Assembly (NCBI GenBank): GCA_037952775.1
Contig: JBANAY010000003.1
Span: 17,112,001-17,176,000 of the forward strand
Reading direction: 5' to 3'
From: Clonostachys chloroleuca
Lineage: Eukaryota > Ascomycota > Sordariomycetes > Hypocreales > Bionectriaceae
Length of the DNA: 64,000 nucleotides
Position 1 is the first letter of the stretch, and each line of letters starts with the position of its first letter. The notes under the pieces were generated by a model. That model was given only the letters and a program-made list of their open reading frames with translations. It was not told the origin of the DNA and made no database searches. The position numbers and the translations under genes were made by a program. Shown piece by piece: positions 48,224 to 58,289 of the stretch.

Positions 48224-50222
48224 ATGTCGTCGTTCGTACGCAAGTTAAGAAAGAGCATCACTAGCAGAGGCGACAAAATCAAAGGCAACAGTCGCAGTGG
48301 CAACAATAGCAATGGCAACGGCCAGCAAGCTTCCGAAGGCCGGAAACCTTTCAATAAATCCCTCTATGAGCCCCAACCTACCTTTCGCTCACCACAGCTT
48401 CTTGCTATCCTTCCGTCCAGAGTACTCCAGCGCATATTCTCGTTTGTGTGCCCCCACTCACTCGATGAGAGCTACGAAACTTGCGAGAGCAGCGCTGTTG
48501 ATAGCGCCTGCATGCTCTGCGACTTGCTGCTATTATCGCACTGCCTTCTTGTGTGCAAATCATGGCGCAAAGCTGGCGTGCCAGTCCTGTGAGTTTCCCA
48601 TCCACCATTAGCTGTCTGTGCGGCCTCCCTGACCGCCTGCCTACCAATCTAGATATCACAGCATACGCATCGACCCCGTCCACTACTGCGATCGGGAAGC
48701 CGAACTGGCAGAAAAACGAAAGAAGTCGCGTTTCGATCGAAATGCGATCCCCGAGGATCCGGCACAGGCCAGATTGCGCCTGCTGCGACGCACCGTGCGC
48801 GACGATCCAACACGGCTTGGAAAGCTAGTCCAATACCTAAAGATTCCCTACATGATTCGCGAGTCCTGCCATGTTGAGCTGGCCCAAACCATAGCAGTTC
48901 TTCCTAACCTGCATTATGTTGACCTACCAGAGGGCATGTTCTCTGATGAGCCCAGTTACACCACTCTTCGCCTCGAGGTCCAGGCCCGCTGTCCCGGCAT
49001 TCGCAAGATGACCTATAGCAGAGGTTCAGAACGCAGTTTGGCAGAATTATCGACGGGTCGGATCTGGACGCAGCTGGAGGTCCTCGAACTGGACAATATC
49101 CGTATCGACCCCATTACTTTGAGAAACGTGTTATCCTCTCTCTCGAACCTTCGCGCGTTCCAGGTTTCACGGACTGACAGCCTGACAGATCAGGTATTGA
49201 TATGTGAAGACGGAATGCCATCTTTACCTCCTCTTGAGAAGCTGGTCCTGCGAGACATCCCTCATGTGACCGTCACCGGAATTATATCGTACTTGGCCTG
49301 GCAGGAGACACAGCAAGCCTTGAAGGTGTTGGAGCTTCTTAACACCGGAGTGCACCCTTCAAGCACGCAGGAGATTCTTCTGAGGGGCACCAGACTCAAG
49401 TCTTTATCCTTGCAAACGCAGATATCCGAGCCATTCCCCAATGGTGCTGGCATACGCCCATTGGCCTCCAAGACGCTTGACACTCTACATTTTGAAATTT
49501 CAGGGCCTTCTCGCACAGGCCCCTACTCGGATCTTGAGAGCGGCTACTACAGCTACCTTGCCTCGTCTATTCTTGGAGGTGGATTGCCGAGGCTACGTAA
49601 GCTCTACGTCCTTGACGAGACCATGCCTATACAGCTTCAAGGTCTCACTCCTCCTGGGGCTGCTTTTGCGTCAAATCGCGCCAGATCCCGAAGTTTCACA
49701 GCATCCACATCGGGACCACTACTTCCCTCCTTAAAAATCCCAGAAGCTCCTAGCGGCCATTCGCTATCACCACCCCAAGCTCATCGTCGGCCACTTTCCA
49801 ATATAACACCTCCCAGTCCGAACCGGCTCAGTTCTAACAACCCTTTCGCCACCGGGAACCCCAGGTATGCTCCACCTCCGACACACACGCTCGAGGTGTT
49901 TACCAAGAGCGATGAACTAGGGAGCTGGAATTTTTCGCGTGTCAACTCCTCTGCCCACATGGACTTCGGTCACTGCGACACAGGCAGGCCAGGAAGCAGC
50001 TATGGTCTTGGGGCAGAGCTTTCCAGAGGAGCTTGGGATGCCGGTGAGGCCAGAAGAAGCGTCATGGTTGGGAATGGAACGGGTGCCTTTTTGGCTGTTC
50101 CCATCAAGCAAGAGAATCCTTTTGGGGGCTCAGACAGCAGATTTTCGGGTTCTACCGACTCATGGAGGCCAAAGAGCAGTGGCGGAGACTCCTTTGCATC
50201 GAATCGTGATTTGTGGAGGTAA
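48224..50222 (+). CDS. F-box protein with leucine-rich-like repeats
   Basis: Exons 48224..48588 and 48653..50222 (64-nt intron) encode 644 residues. After a basic, Gly/Asn-rich N-terminus, an F-box (about residues 62-125) reads LLAILPSRVLQRIFSFVC ... LLLLSHCLLVCKSWRKAG. The middle has spaced leucine segments (WTQLEVLELDNIRID, LRNVLSSLSNLRAFQVS, LEKLVLRDIPHV, LKSLSLQT, LRKLYVLDE), typical of an LRR-type substrate platform. The C-terminal 200 residues are Ser/Pro-rich and disordered. F-box proteins join Skp1-cullin ubiquitin ligases. The target is unknown. Confidence 0.85.
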
Positions 50223-50879
50223 ATGAAGGTTTTGTGGCAAGATACCAACAATGTTTTTGATGCCTCTGTTTTATGCGTTGGTCAGGGAATGCAAACCAGG
50301 TGGGCCTAAGATCTTGGGTCCCATGCAAGGACAACGCTTTACGGCATTGCACAGGTGCTAGACACTTGTAGCCATTATCGGGAAGTCCAAGAACTCTTAT
50401 GGAAGACGAGCTGATGTACCAAAAGTCAAAGATCCTCTATGGGGGAACATGGAGGAGCTCAACAAATTAATGCAGACAATGGATTTAATCATCGGCGTTT
50501 AGGTAGCAATGGTCTGTTTTCTAGTCGGAATGATAATTACCAGAGCAAGGATGTCCCTTGCCCACCGCTATAGCATGACATGCCCATCTCTGGATCAAGG
50601 AGAACGGCCTGTGATTTACGAGGCGGTACCATCCGGGTGACAGAAGAGATGAGACACCAAATGTCTAGTTCTGCTACTTTTTGGGTGTGGTGATGAGTAT
50701 GTTAATTTACCCAGGCCGAGAGTAGACAAATAAACAGACAATACACTCTATGCCATCGAATTATATCGTCGTTGTTTCTGTACTGTTATGGTTATCGTAG
50801 ATGACGCTCTGCTCATCAATGTAGTGTCTCATTGCTTCTGCTTTATCACCCAGGCGCATATATAGCAACTACCTACCTT

Positions 50880-51560
50880 GAAGAGCACCAATAGTTCTTT
50901 CCGATCACGCAGCTCTGACGGGACTCATTGATCATACAAATATGAACACAACAGACATGGTCAAGGCAAATCCCAGGCTAATGAACTCGTCGATGTTCCT
51001 GAGTCAGTTCCATGTTGATGTCAGGTACGTGCCAGGGAAAACGAACGTCGTGCCCGATGCGCTCTCGAGGCTGCCAACGAGAGAGGAAGACGAACTTAAT
51101 GAGGGCGTCAGTGATCTCGACGACGTTTGATCGAATTTCTGGTTCGCATCGCACATAACGGGAGTATCAGAAGAAACGAAAGCAAAAGTTTACTAAGGGA
51201 TATAAGTCAGACGAGAGGATGAGACATGTCATCGCGACACTGGTGGAAAGGAAAGTTGGAGAGTACATGACAGACATGAGTGCCAAATCCAATCGCATAA
51301 AGGGACTTGAGTGTTTTCGAACTTCCCCGTGAGTTCGCATGCCAAGTTTGAGTTGACTTACCCTTTACTATTGGAGAAGGAAATTCAAACATTGTGCTCG
51401 TAGCCAATGGCAGCAATGATGGTTGGCCTACTATCGTTACTGAAGCCGACTGGTCACAGACCAAAGCTGCTTTGGTTGCTAAGGTATATTGATAGGTTGA
51501 AGCTTCCAACCGGGCACTTGAGATTGTTCTCTCGATCCTTGTATCCCCACTGCAAATCCA
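50880..51560 (+). mobile_element. Ty3/gypsy retrotransposon relic (RNase H to start of the following linker)
   Basis: The frame through 50895-51130 contains IVLSDHAALTGL, LSQFHVDVRYVPGKTN and VPDALSRL, the end of a Ty3/gypsy reverse transcriptase-RNase H region. After a stop it continues in another frame (KGYKSDERMRHVIATL, at about 51190-51245), which matches the linker before integrase. Stops and frame changes show a dead fragment. No long terminal repeats were seen. Confidence 0.75.
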
Positions 51561-51591
51561 AATTGAGAAGTGGAAGATCAGTCCTATGCAA

Positions 51592-51682
51592 CTATCAAAT
51601 CTGTGACGAGGTTCATGGCATGGTCGGTCAACCGGTTCGATCCTGCTACTGATCTCAATGTAACATACATGTATGCATCGTA
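51592..51682 (-). pseudogene. Fragment of an NLR hydrolase-domain gene
   Basis: This stretch aligns over about 90 bp with 56773-56861 inside the NLR gene. Both share the cores ATCTGTGACGAGGTTC and CCGGTTCG and end in ATGCATCGTA, with scattered differences between, many of them C/T or G/A. It is a truncated, decayed copy from a paralogue, or a tandem duplicate of the local receptor. Confidence 0.7.
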
Positions 51683-52670
51683 AAGCTCCACAAGCACCAG
51701 GTCGACCTAATACCTACCTTTTAGCTCCTACCCTCCAAGGAGAAGCTGCTGATCTACGCCCTGATGTATATGCGTCTGTTCTAACAATCAATCGAATATT
51801 AACTGATACCCCTTCTAATGATTGCAGGATGACTACTAGTCCCAAGCGACTGGAGTTCCATGATGTATTTCTTCGGGACCCAATGTCAAGTAAGCTTGAA
51901 TCTTCCTCGTGGCCTCGTCCCGTTCGTCACAGGTAAACAAAGGAGGCGCAGGTAGTATCTACTCAAGATCTTTGCGGTGTAAATCACGCCAAGCATTTGA
52001 GAATATAATCAAGAGGGAAGGAGTCACTAGAAGCATCTATAATAGAGGTATGTAATCTTACCACTTCCCAATTCATATATATGTGAATACCTTACAATGA
52101 TTCAAAAACTCGAGGTATCTAGACAGAAAGAACGTCTTTATCTATATGTCTGTCAGCAGTTACCTAAAGCCAATCATTCTTGACTGTACGCAAAGCTCTT
52201 CGCGTCGACCTGCTGCTGAACGAGATACACATTCCCTATGTAGAGAGTGGCTACGAAATGGTCGTAGCTAAGCGACCGTGGTTTTAAACAGCCGCATTAA
52301 ACAATCGGCAAGATGCGTTTATTACGGAGATCATGGCAATGGCTAGACTCAGAAGGTCAATACGCATGATAGATGCGCATCAGCGCCATTCCGGTTTGGC
52401 CCACCCACCATTAAAGTGTTTGCAGCCCTAAAGTGAGGGGTTTTCATTCCACCCGGGTTTCATCGATAAATACAACCCGACGCCCCTCCAAAAGTTGGTT
52501 GCGTCCAATGCTTTCTTGTTTTGTTGCTTGAAATGCGCTGTTTGGGTTCTTTGCTCCAAGAGGCCTGGTGAAGACGTTGCGCTGCGAGGACATGGAAAAG
52601 GACGTGGACAGGAATTACATGTCAGTCATTGCTGCTAGCCCCACACTTGGCGGGGACTCAGCTAGGTATG

Positions 52671-52680
52671 TATATATATG
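52671..52680 (+). promoter_or_regulatory. TATA box of the U6 gene
   Basis: TATATATATG lies about 28 bp upstream of the predicted U6 first base at 52699, the distance expected for a Pol III TATA element in front of a U6 gene. Confidence 0.75.
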
Positions 52681-52736
52681 AAAACTAATTAGCCCTCAGT
52701 GTCCTTCGGGACATTTAGTCTATTTAAAACGATACA

Positions 52737-52797
52737 GTAAGTTGCTCCACCAAGGTCCGACGTTCGATTCTGTTCAATGCTAACATCCCAACTTTAG
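52737..52797 (+). other. mRNA-type intron within U6
   Basis: A 61-nt intron with donor GTAAGT, branch site TGCTAAC 13 nt before the acceptor TTTAG. It interrupts U6 between ACA and GAGA of the ACAGAGA box. U6 introns are known from Schizosaccharomyces and several other fungi, at varying positions. Confidence 0.85.
52761..52771 (+). promoter_or_regulatory. B-box-like Pol III element within the U6 intron
   Basis: CGTTCGATTCT matches the B-box consensus GGTTCGANTCC at nine of eleven positions. In fission yeast the U6 B-box is also in the intron. Here it could bind TFIIIC; this is inferred. Confidence 0.6.
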
Positions 52798-52857
52798 GAG
52801 AAGATTAGCATGGCCCCAGCACATGGATGACACGCTCAATCAAAGAGAAGCTACAAA

Positions 52858-52868
52858 TTTTTTTTTTT
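52858..52868 (+). terminator. Pol III terminator of U6
   Basis: Eleven T residues follow the U6 3' end, well above the four or more needed for RNA polymerase III termination. Confidence 0.8.
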
Positions 52869-53329
52869 AGGTTTTGTTTTATTGATATCAGTATCATCTA
52901 AAATCGCACGATTCACGGAGCCAGATTGAATCTGCATTGCTTTGGAACTACGAGAGCTCCCCCTCCCCCAGCCGCCCATGAACCACTGATAATGTTAACA
53001 TCCCTCTGTTGTCGCCTTGCTGAATGATCAAGTAAATAGCTTCTGCACTAAGAGGAGATGGTAAATTTGCTGCGTGATGCTTGTGAGACTACCGTAACCA
53101 TATCCAGCGTCAGCAGAGCTCTGATGTCTGTGAGTTCGACGAATACGACGGCTCGACAATTGGAGCGGAGCGAAGTCGGCACCTGCGCCACTTCTGTTGA
53201 TGCAAACAAGTATTTTCGTTTCATTCCTACCATATTGACGACTCTGGATGCGATAAAAACGCGTAGGGGCTAGACCCTTCGGCCGGGCTCTTCGAGGTGT
53301 TAGTATATTAATTGCATCGTGGCCAAACA

Positions 53330-53610
53330 TTCCAGATTCTCATAGCGTACACGCAGGCAGGCATTCTTCCCTCGCGAGTATTGCTAGGCTCAGCGGATAG
53401 GATTTGCGAGCAGCTATTACTCCATTCTAACCTGTGGCCAAAAACTACAATCAGTCCTCGTCATGGATAATGCTTCCACTCATCGATCACAGCAAGTACA
53501 AGAATTTTGTAATATATATTACTCGCGTCTTAAGTTCTACTTATCCCATTTCAATCGCCATTTCACCTTGAATACTATGGGCCACGGTGGTGTAACCAAG
53601 CAAGTGGGTG
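53330..53610 (+). mobile_element. DDE transposase relic (Tc1/mariner-like)
   Basis: Decayed frames read FQILIAYTQAGILPS, then a stop and frame change, then VMDNASTHRSQQVQEFCN at 53463-53515. The last is the second-aspartate block (VMDNA-x-x-H) of DDE-type endonucleases. The expected third block follows only in broken form. No inverted terminal repeats were identified. It is inactive. Confidence 0.65.
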
Positions 53611-53803
53611 TCAGATCAACAGGGGCTGCAAAGTTGATAGAGGCCACGATATTGATAAACAATAATGAATAATAATGATGATGATAATACTAGTAATAAG
53701 TCATTGAGCAATTATTAGATAATATTATCTGTTTACTATTACACAATGAAAAGCCTATGGTGCGATTGGCTGCTACAACTGACTCTCCAGTCCTCTTTTT
53801 CTG

Positions 53804-56800
53804 CTAGCTAATGTACCAATAAGGGTCATATTTTCTCCGTGATTCAAGCGAATCATCTGTGAAGGCAAAGAGCAGCTCCCGAGAGTCTACCAATAAAGGG
53901 TGGTTTTCCGAGCATGTTTTCTCCCTCATCATAATCACATGAGTCAGAAGATCAATTGCCTTCTTTGTTTGCCCGTCAGCTCTGTATACTCGTGCGAGTG
54001 CATGCTGTGATTTTAATAGAGATGGGTGACCCTCTGGTAATACCTCACTCTGAATTTCAACCAAATAATCGAGCGTTCCAATTGCTTCAGTTATGTTTCC
54101 TTTATCTTCTGATACTCTTGCGTATGTATACCATGAGTCAAACAAATCTGGGTGGTCGGCTGATAATACCTTTCCCTCTAACCCTAAGCACATGCCATAG
54201 TAGTTTGGTTGCATTCTGTGTCCGTCCACCATCTCGGTATGCTTGTGCGAGGAGAAGCTGTGAGGCTAATCGAGCTGGGTTGTCCTCTGGTAGTATCTTC
54301 TCTTTAATTGCAACCACGTGCTTTAGCAATTCGACTGCTTTATCTCTTTCTCCGTTGAGATGGTATGCTTCTGCGAGTTGATGCTGCGAGGCTAATCGAT
54401 CTGGGTGATCCTCTGGTAGTATCTTCTCTTCCACTGTAACCACATGCTCAAGCAGTTTGACTGCTTTCTCTCCTTCTCCGTTATCTCGGTATGCTCCTGC
54501 GAGTTCATACTGTGAGTATAATAGATCTGGGTGATCCTCTGGGAATATCTTCTCTTCCACTGTAACCACATGCTCATGCAGTTCGACTGCTTTCTTTACT
54601 TCTCCGTAGGCTTGGTATGCTCCTGCGAGTGATTGCTGTGAGTATAATAGATCTGGGTGATCCTCTGGGAATATCTTCTCTTCCACTGTAACCACATGCT
54701 CAAGCAGTTTGACTGCTTTCTTTACTTCTCCGTAGGCTTGGTATGCTCCTGCGAGTGATTGCTGTGAGGCTAGTCGATCAAGATCATCTTCTGGTGATCT
54801 CTTCTCTTGAGATATAACCACACGCTCTAGCAGTTCAACCGCTTCTTTCACCCGCCCATCTTGAATCAGGCACATGCTAACATAGCATGCCAATTCACAT
54901 ATCTCTTTACTCTGGTCATCCGGTGCTGTGTGAAGGACTTTGAGAGCATGCGGGAAGTATTGTCGCCACAGCTCACGATGCTCCCAGTCACCAGTTGGGA
55001 AAAGCTCAGTGAGGTGCGTTATTGCTGCCTGTGACTGTTCTCTCTCAGGGTCATGACTTGCAGTCCATAATTGTGTGGCCAGATGCACTAGACTATGCAT
55101 ATCGTATATCGCGCTGTCTTCTCGTTGACTTAGGAAACCGTATCCACAAAGGGTGCCGATTGCGCTTGTCATCCTTTGTTCAGACCCTAGACTAGGCAGC
55201 ATGGTCCGAGGTATGGATTTGGGCTCAATGCAAGCTACAAACTGCAGCAGTCTTGCAGCATCCTCATCTGTGTCGCGAATCTGGTTGAAAGATACTATCC
55301 ATGTAGTGGCGACCGCGCCCTGATCTCTTTGGTAATGGCTGCCGTCGCGAAACCTGCACCTCAATAGCTCTATCATATCCTGATCTGTGTTCTGGAAAAG
55401 CTGGATGTAGTCTTTGATTGACACCTTTTTCTGATTCATGTATGCCGATGCTTGCGCGATGGCAAGGGGTAAGTGAGTGAGCGTCTGCAAAAGCTCGTCG
55501 ACGAGGCCACCATCTTTTATTTGATTGTTGTCAATTAAAGATTTCCCTAAAAGGTCTTTTGCCTCTGCCAAACTCATCTCGGGAAGTTCAAGGATATTGA
55601 CCGTGACATTGGTGGCAACCTCACGGGATCTTGTTGTGAACAAGATCGGCCCGCTGTCACTATCAGGAAGGAAATTGATGATTCCTCCTGGTTGGTCCTC
55701 TGGTCCATATAAAATGGCCATATCATCAGCATTATCAATGATAAGAAACCATTTTCCGGCCCTGTCAGAGCTGAGAAAGTCTCGGACTATTTGTTTAGGG
55801 TCTTCGTCTGCAGCGCTTGGAATTGCAAAATCTCTAATGATTGCAGTACACGCTTGCTCAAAACTGGCCATGCTGAAGGCGGAGATCCAGAGGACTGAGT
55901 AATTTCTCTGTTCAAGTTCATTATTCTTCATCAGATGTGCGATTCGCAGAGCAATCTGAGTTTTACCCATCCCGCCTAGTCCGACAAGGGCGACCCGTTG
56001 GTGATCTGAATTGGCGAAGACGAGCTGCAGAAGGTTGTCGATTATCTCCTGGCGGCCTACAAAATTTCTGCTTTTTGGAAATGGAAGATAGTGTTTGGTA
56101 TGCTCTGGTGTAATGTTAGTCGCCAAGTGGCAGGACTTGGGAGTATTTTAATTCGACTGACTGGTGGTAAATACATTGCTCCCCTTGGCTTCCGTGGTTA
56201 GATCTCTCCGTGCTGAAAGCGGCTCGTTCCTCTCGCCGATCTCCGATGTCAAAATTAATAGCTCCCCGACAAGTCTCTTGAATCCGTTCTCTTCGGCGGA
56301 GGAGAATTTAACCATATCTCTATGATTTGCGTGGATGCTGATCGGGTCGTAACCCTCGAAAGTAGCTGACTCTTTAGACACAACTTTTCCAACTACAGGA
56401 AGAGGCAGCTCCTCAAAAAAGCAACGGACCTCGAGCTTTCTTCCTGCTTCACGCTGTTGCCGTACCATCGCCAAGAATCTGAGTTGAATAGACTCAAGCA
56501 GTTGGTCATCAGTTTCCAGAATCCGGAGAAGTGATCTGTTGGTTGACTTGAACAAGCCGAGAGCAGAAGCGGGCACCTTGGCCCAATCAGCCATCCAGGC
56601 CCCTTTATGAGGAGTACTCATGAAGATGATGCCTTTGAGATTTAAAAAAATATCTTGGCGACGTCGTTCCGGGTTGTCTCGCGAGATCAGGATGGCCTCC
56701 TTGCAGACAAGACCCCCTAGGCTGTGGGCGACGAAGATGATAGGGCGAGACGAGGCGGCACCTGCCCTGTCAGCTGTCAAATCTGTGACGAGGTTCGTAG

Positions 56801-57188
56801 CGTGGTCAATTAGCCGGTTCGCTCCTGCCACTGCTGATCTCAACACAATATATGCATCGTATCCGTACGTGAGTATTCGGGCTCGGTTGATTTTGACCGG
56901 AAGGAGCGTCTTGGGCCAGGGTTCAGCTCGCCCGTCTCCCGCTCCCGCTCCCCCTCCCCCTCCGTCTGCGGTCCAAGTGCTCGTGCGATTTCCCGATAAG
57001 CCATGAACAAAGACAATATCCACAATAGCATCAGGACAGTCGTGTAAGACTTTCACACCGTCTGGAAAACTAGGCGTGATAGGATCTGTAACGGGCTGTG
57101 AAGGGTCGAGTGGGGCAGTTTCACGGTCTCTTTCTTGTTGGGCAACAGAAGAAGACGGCCGCTTCAGGAAACGTTTGATGAACCCCAT
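53804..57188 (-). CDS. NLR-like receptor: alpha/beta-hydrolase, NB-ARC and TPR domains; apparent one-base insertion in the repeats
   Basis: Exon 1 (56162..57188) and exon 2 (53804..56104), joined over a 57-nt intron (GTCAGT, CTAAC, ACCAG), give 1108 residues if one surplus base at about 54165-54180 is ignored. The hydrolase part (about 50-335) has FVHGLSGN and VAHSLGGL, with the nucleophile Ser near 156. The NB-ARC has GLGGMGKT (P-loop, about 383-391), WFLIIDNADD, FTTRSR, LPLAIAQ and MHSL. About eight 42-residue TPRs follow. The repeats share the pattern PEDHPDLLYSQ...LAGAYQ..GE..KAV.LLEHVV. As written, exon 2 stops at 54138 after VRGKG and loses the last two or three repeats. Fungal NLRs of this layout are linked to non-self recognition and regulated cell death; the ligand is unknown. 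An in-frame TAA between the first two domains lies inside the intron. Confidence 0.88.
54234..54830 (-). repeat. Near-identical 126-bp TPR repeats in the NLR gene
   Basis: At least four consecutive 42-codon units are very similar, two of them nearly identical in DNA (CTGGGTGATCCTCTGGGAAT and ACCACATGCTCA recur). High identity within one gene is typical of repeat domains in fungal NLRs that undergo recombination and diversify at few positions. Confidence 0.8.
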
Positions 57189-58289
57189 GGTTCAACTCCG
57201 TTGGAGAGGGGGTCAGTGAATATGATCTCTCTAAGGTTAGGAGAGGATCAAGAGAGGGGAACGAAAACAAAAGAACTTTTGTAATAAGGAGCGGGCGGGG
57301 AAAGATTTGGCTTATGTTCACGAGACTTCGTATCACACCTACCCGCATACCGATCCCTGTTCAAAAATGTGTTGGTTCGACACAAGTGGCTGAAACAACA
57401 TATGGCTTACTAAATCCTTCATCCAGCGTTGAATTTCGATACAACATCAAAACAATTAACCTAGGGATAGACATAATATCAAGCTAAATATATTACAAAA
57501 TAATTGATCAGTTTATTCTTATTGTTTTTGGTATAAACAATAAGAAAACGAAGTCTCTGGCTTGAACGAAAAGAGCTATGGCATGCCATGTTTTATCTCA
57601 GTCGCTTGAGGCAGCAAGTATCTTCCAGCCTGATACTAGCAGGCGGGCTACTTGCTTCTCGCAGACGCCACAAATACTGCTTGCATTAACTATTGCTTCC
57701 TATAGGCCAGTAGGCCAGCAGCAGGGCTGCAGGTTTATATCATATTTGTATCACATGAGGGCTGTATCCAATAACGGCCGGGCCTTGAAGGCCAAGGTAA
57801 ATTAAACAGCCCAACGACATCACTAATCGTAGTTCCGACGTCTTGATTGGAAGACTAAAGCTCAGGGCCACAGAAGATACATTGCTTGCCAGCCGCTTGA
57901 CTAGCATAAAACATGGCACCCCCAGAACCTCCAACGTTAAATTTCGACACAATATCACAACAGTCAACGTAGGAATAAGATAATATTCAGCTGAATAATG
58001 TAAATATTCTGTCATCTTCTTACTATTGTGCTTTTTATTATTGATAAGAATTTAGGTCATAATATTGTACAAAAAAGGGGCTTAGATGGTACATGTTACC
58101 TGATAGGTTATTCTACACTTTTCTTTTCTTTCTTAGTTTTCCTTTCGCCCTTTTCTCCCCACCCACCTGTGCTTCTTCCTTTTTGTTTCTTTTAATAAAA
58201 ATTTTCATCTTGTGCACTCATTCTGGCGGCTCCTCTCCAATCATTCCAGCGTGACGGAAGTGTCACATTGTACTTGCCACCCGACCTCC
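57189..58289. other. AT-rich spacer upstream of the NLR with degenerate repeats
   Basis: This segment includes the NLR promoter and related AT-rich blocks at 57380-57500, 57580-57640 (inverted) and 57862-58010, described as a repeat. No coding frame is convincing. Confidence 0.5.
57380..58010. repeat. Three copies of a decayed AT-rich repeat, two direct and one inverted
   Basis: The block at 57426-57500 (CGTTGAATTTCGATACAACA...) resembles 57933-58008 (CGTTAAATTTCGACACAATA...) in direct orientation. The block at 57580-57635 (TGCCATGTTTTAT, GCAAGTATCTTCC) is matched in inverted orientation by about 57863-57920. They may be pieces of a non-autonomous transposon or solo terminal repeat. Confidence 0.5.

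Larger units (their letters stand above)
52699..52861 (+). ncRNA. U6 spliceosomal RNA, split by a 61-nt intron
   Basis: Exon 1 (52699-52736) has the 5' stem-loop GTGTCC-TTCG-GGACAT and then ...AAAACGATACA. Exon 2 (52798-about 52861) reads GAGAAGATTAGCATGGCCCC, then GGATGACACGC, and ends before a run of 11 T. Joined, they give the invariant ACGATACAGAGAAGATTAGC. U6 pairs with the 5' splice site through ACAGAGA and with U4/U2 through the next segment. The intron (52737-52797) begins GTAAGT, has branch site TGCTAAC at 52778-52784 and ends TTTAG, so it looks like a normal mRNA intron. A B-box-like GTTCGATTC lies in it. The 3' stem-loop has CCA/TGG where CCT/AGG is usual, a paired change that preserves the stem. 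It could be one of several U6 copies, but looks functional. Confidence 0.9.
50223..53803. other. AT-rich accessory segment with transposon relics and the U6 gene
   Basis: Between the F-box gene and the NLR lie a Ty3/gypsy fragment, a fragment copied from an NLR gene, U6 snRNA and a DDE-transposase fragment, each listed separately. The remainder (50223-50870, 51690-52650, 52870-53330, 53610-53803) has only broken short frames. Simple (AAT/ATG)n-like sequence lies near 53660-53700. Confidence 0.6.

Noticed and set aside
53028..53330. 100-codon minus-strand frame next to the DDE relic
   Set aside because: No family motif and AT-rich broken surroundings; probably chance or an unreadable part of an element.
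56105..56161. In-frame TAA between the hydrolase and NB-ARC parts, first taken as a premature stop
   Set aside because: It lies inside a 57-nt intron with GTCAGT donor, CTAAC branch site and CAG acceptor; splicing keeps the frame, so it is one gene and not two.
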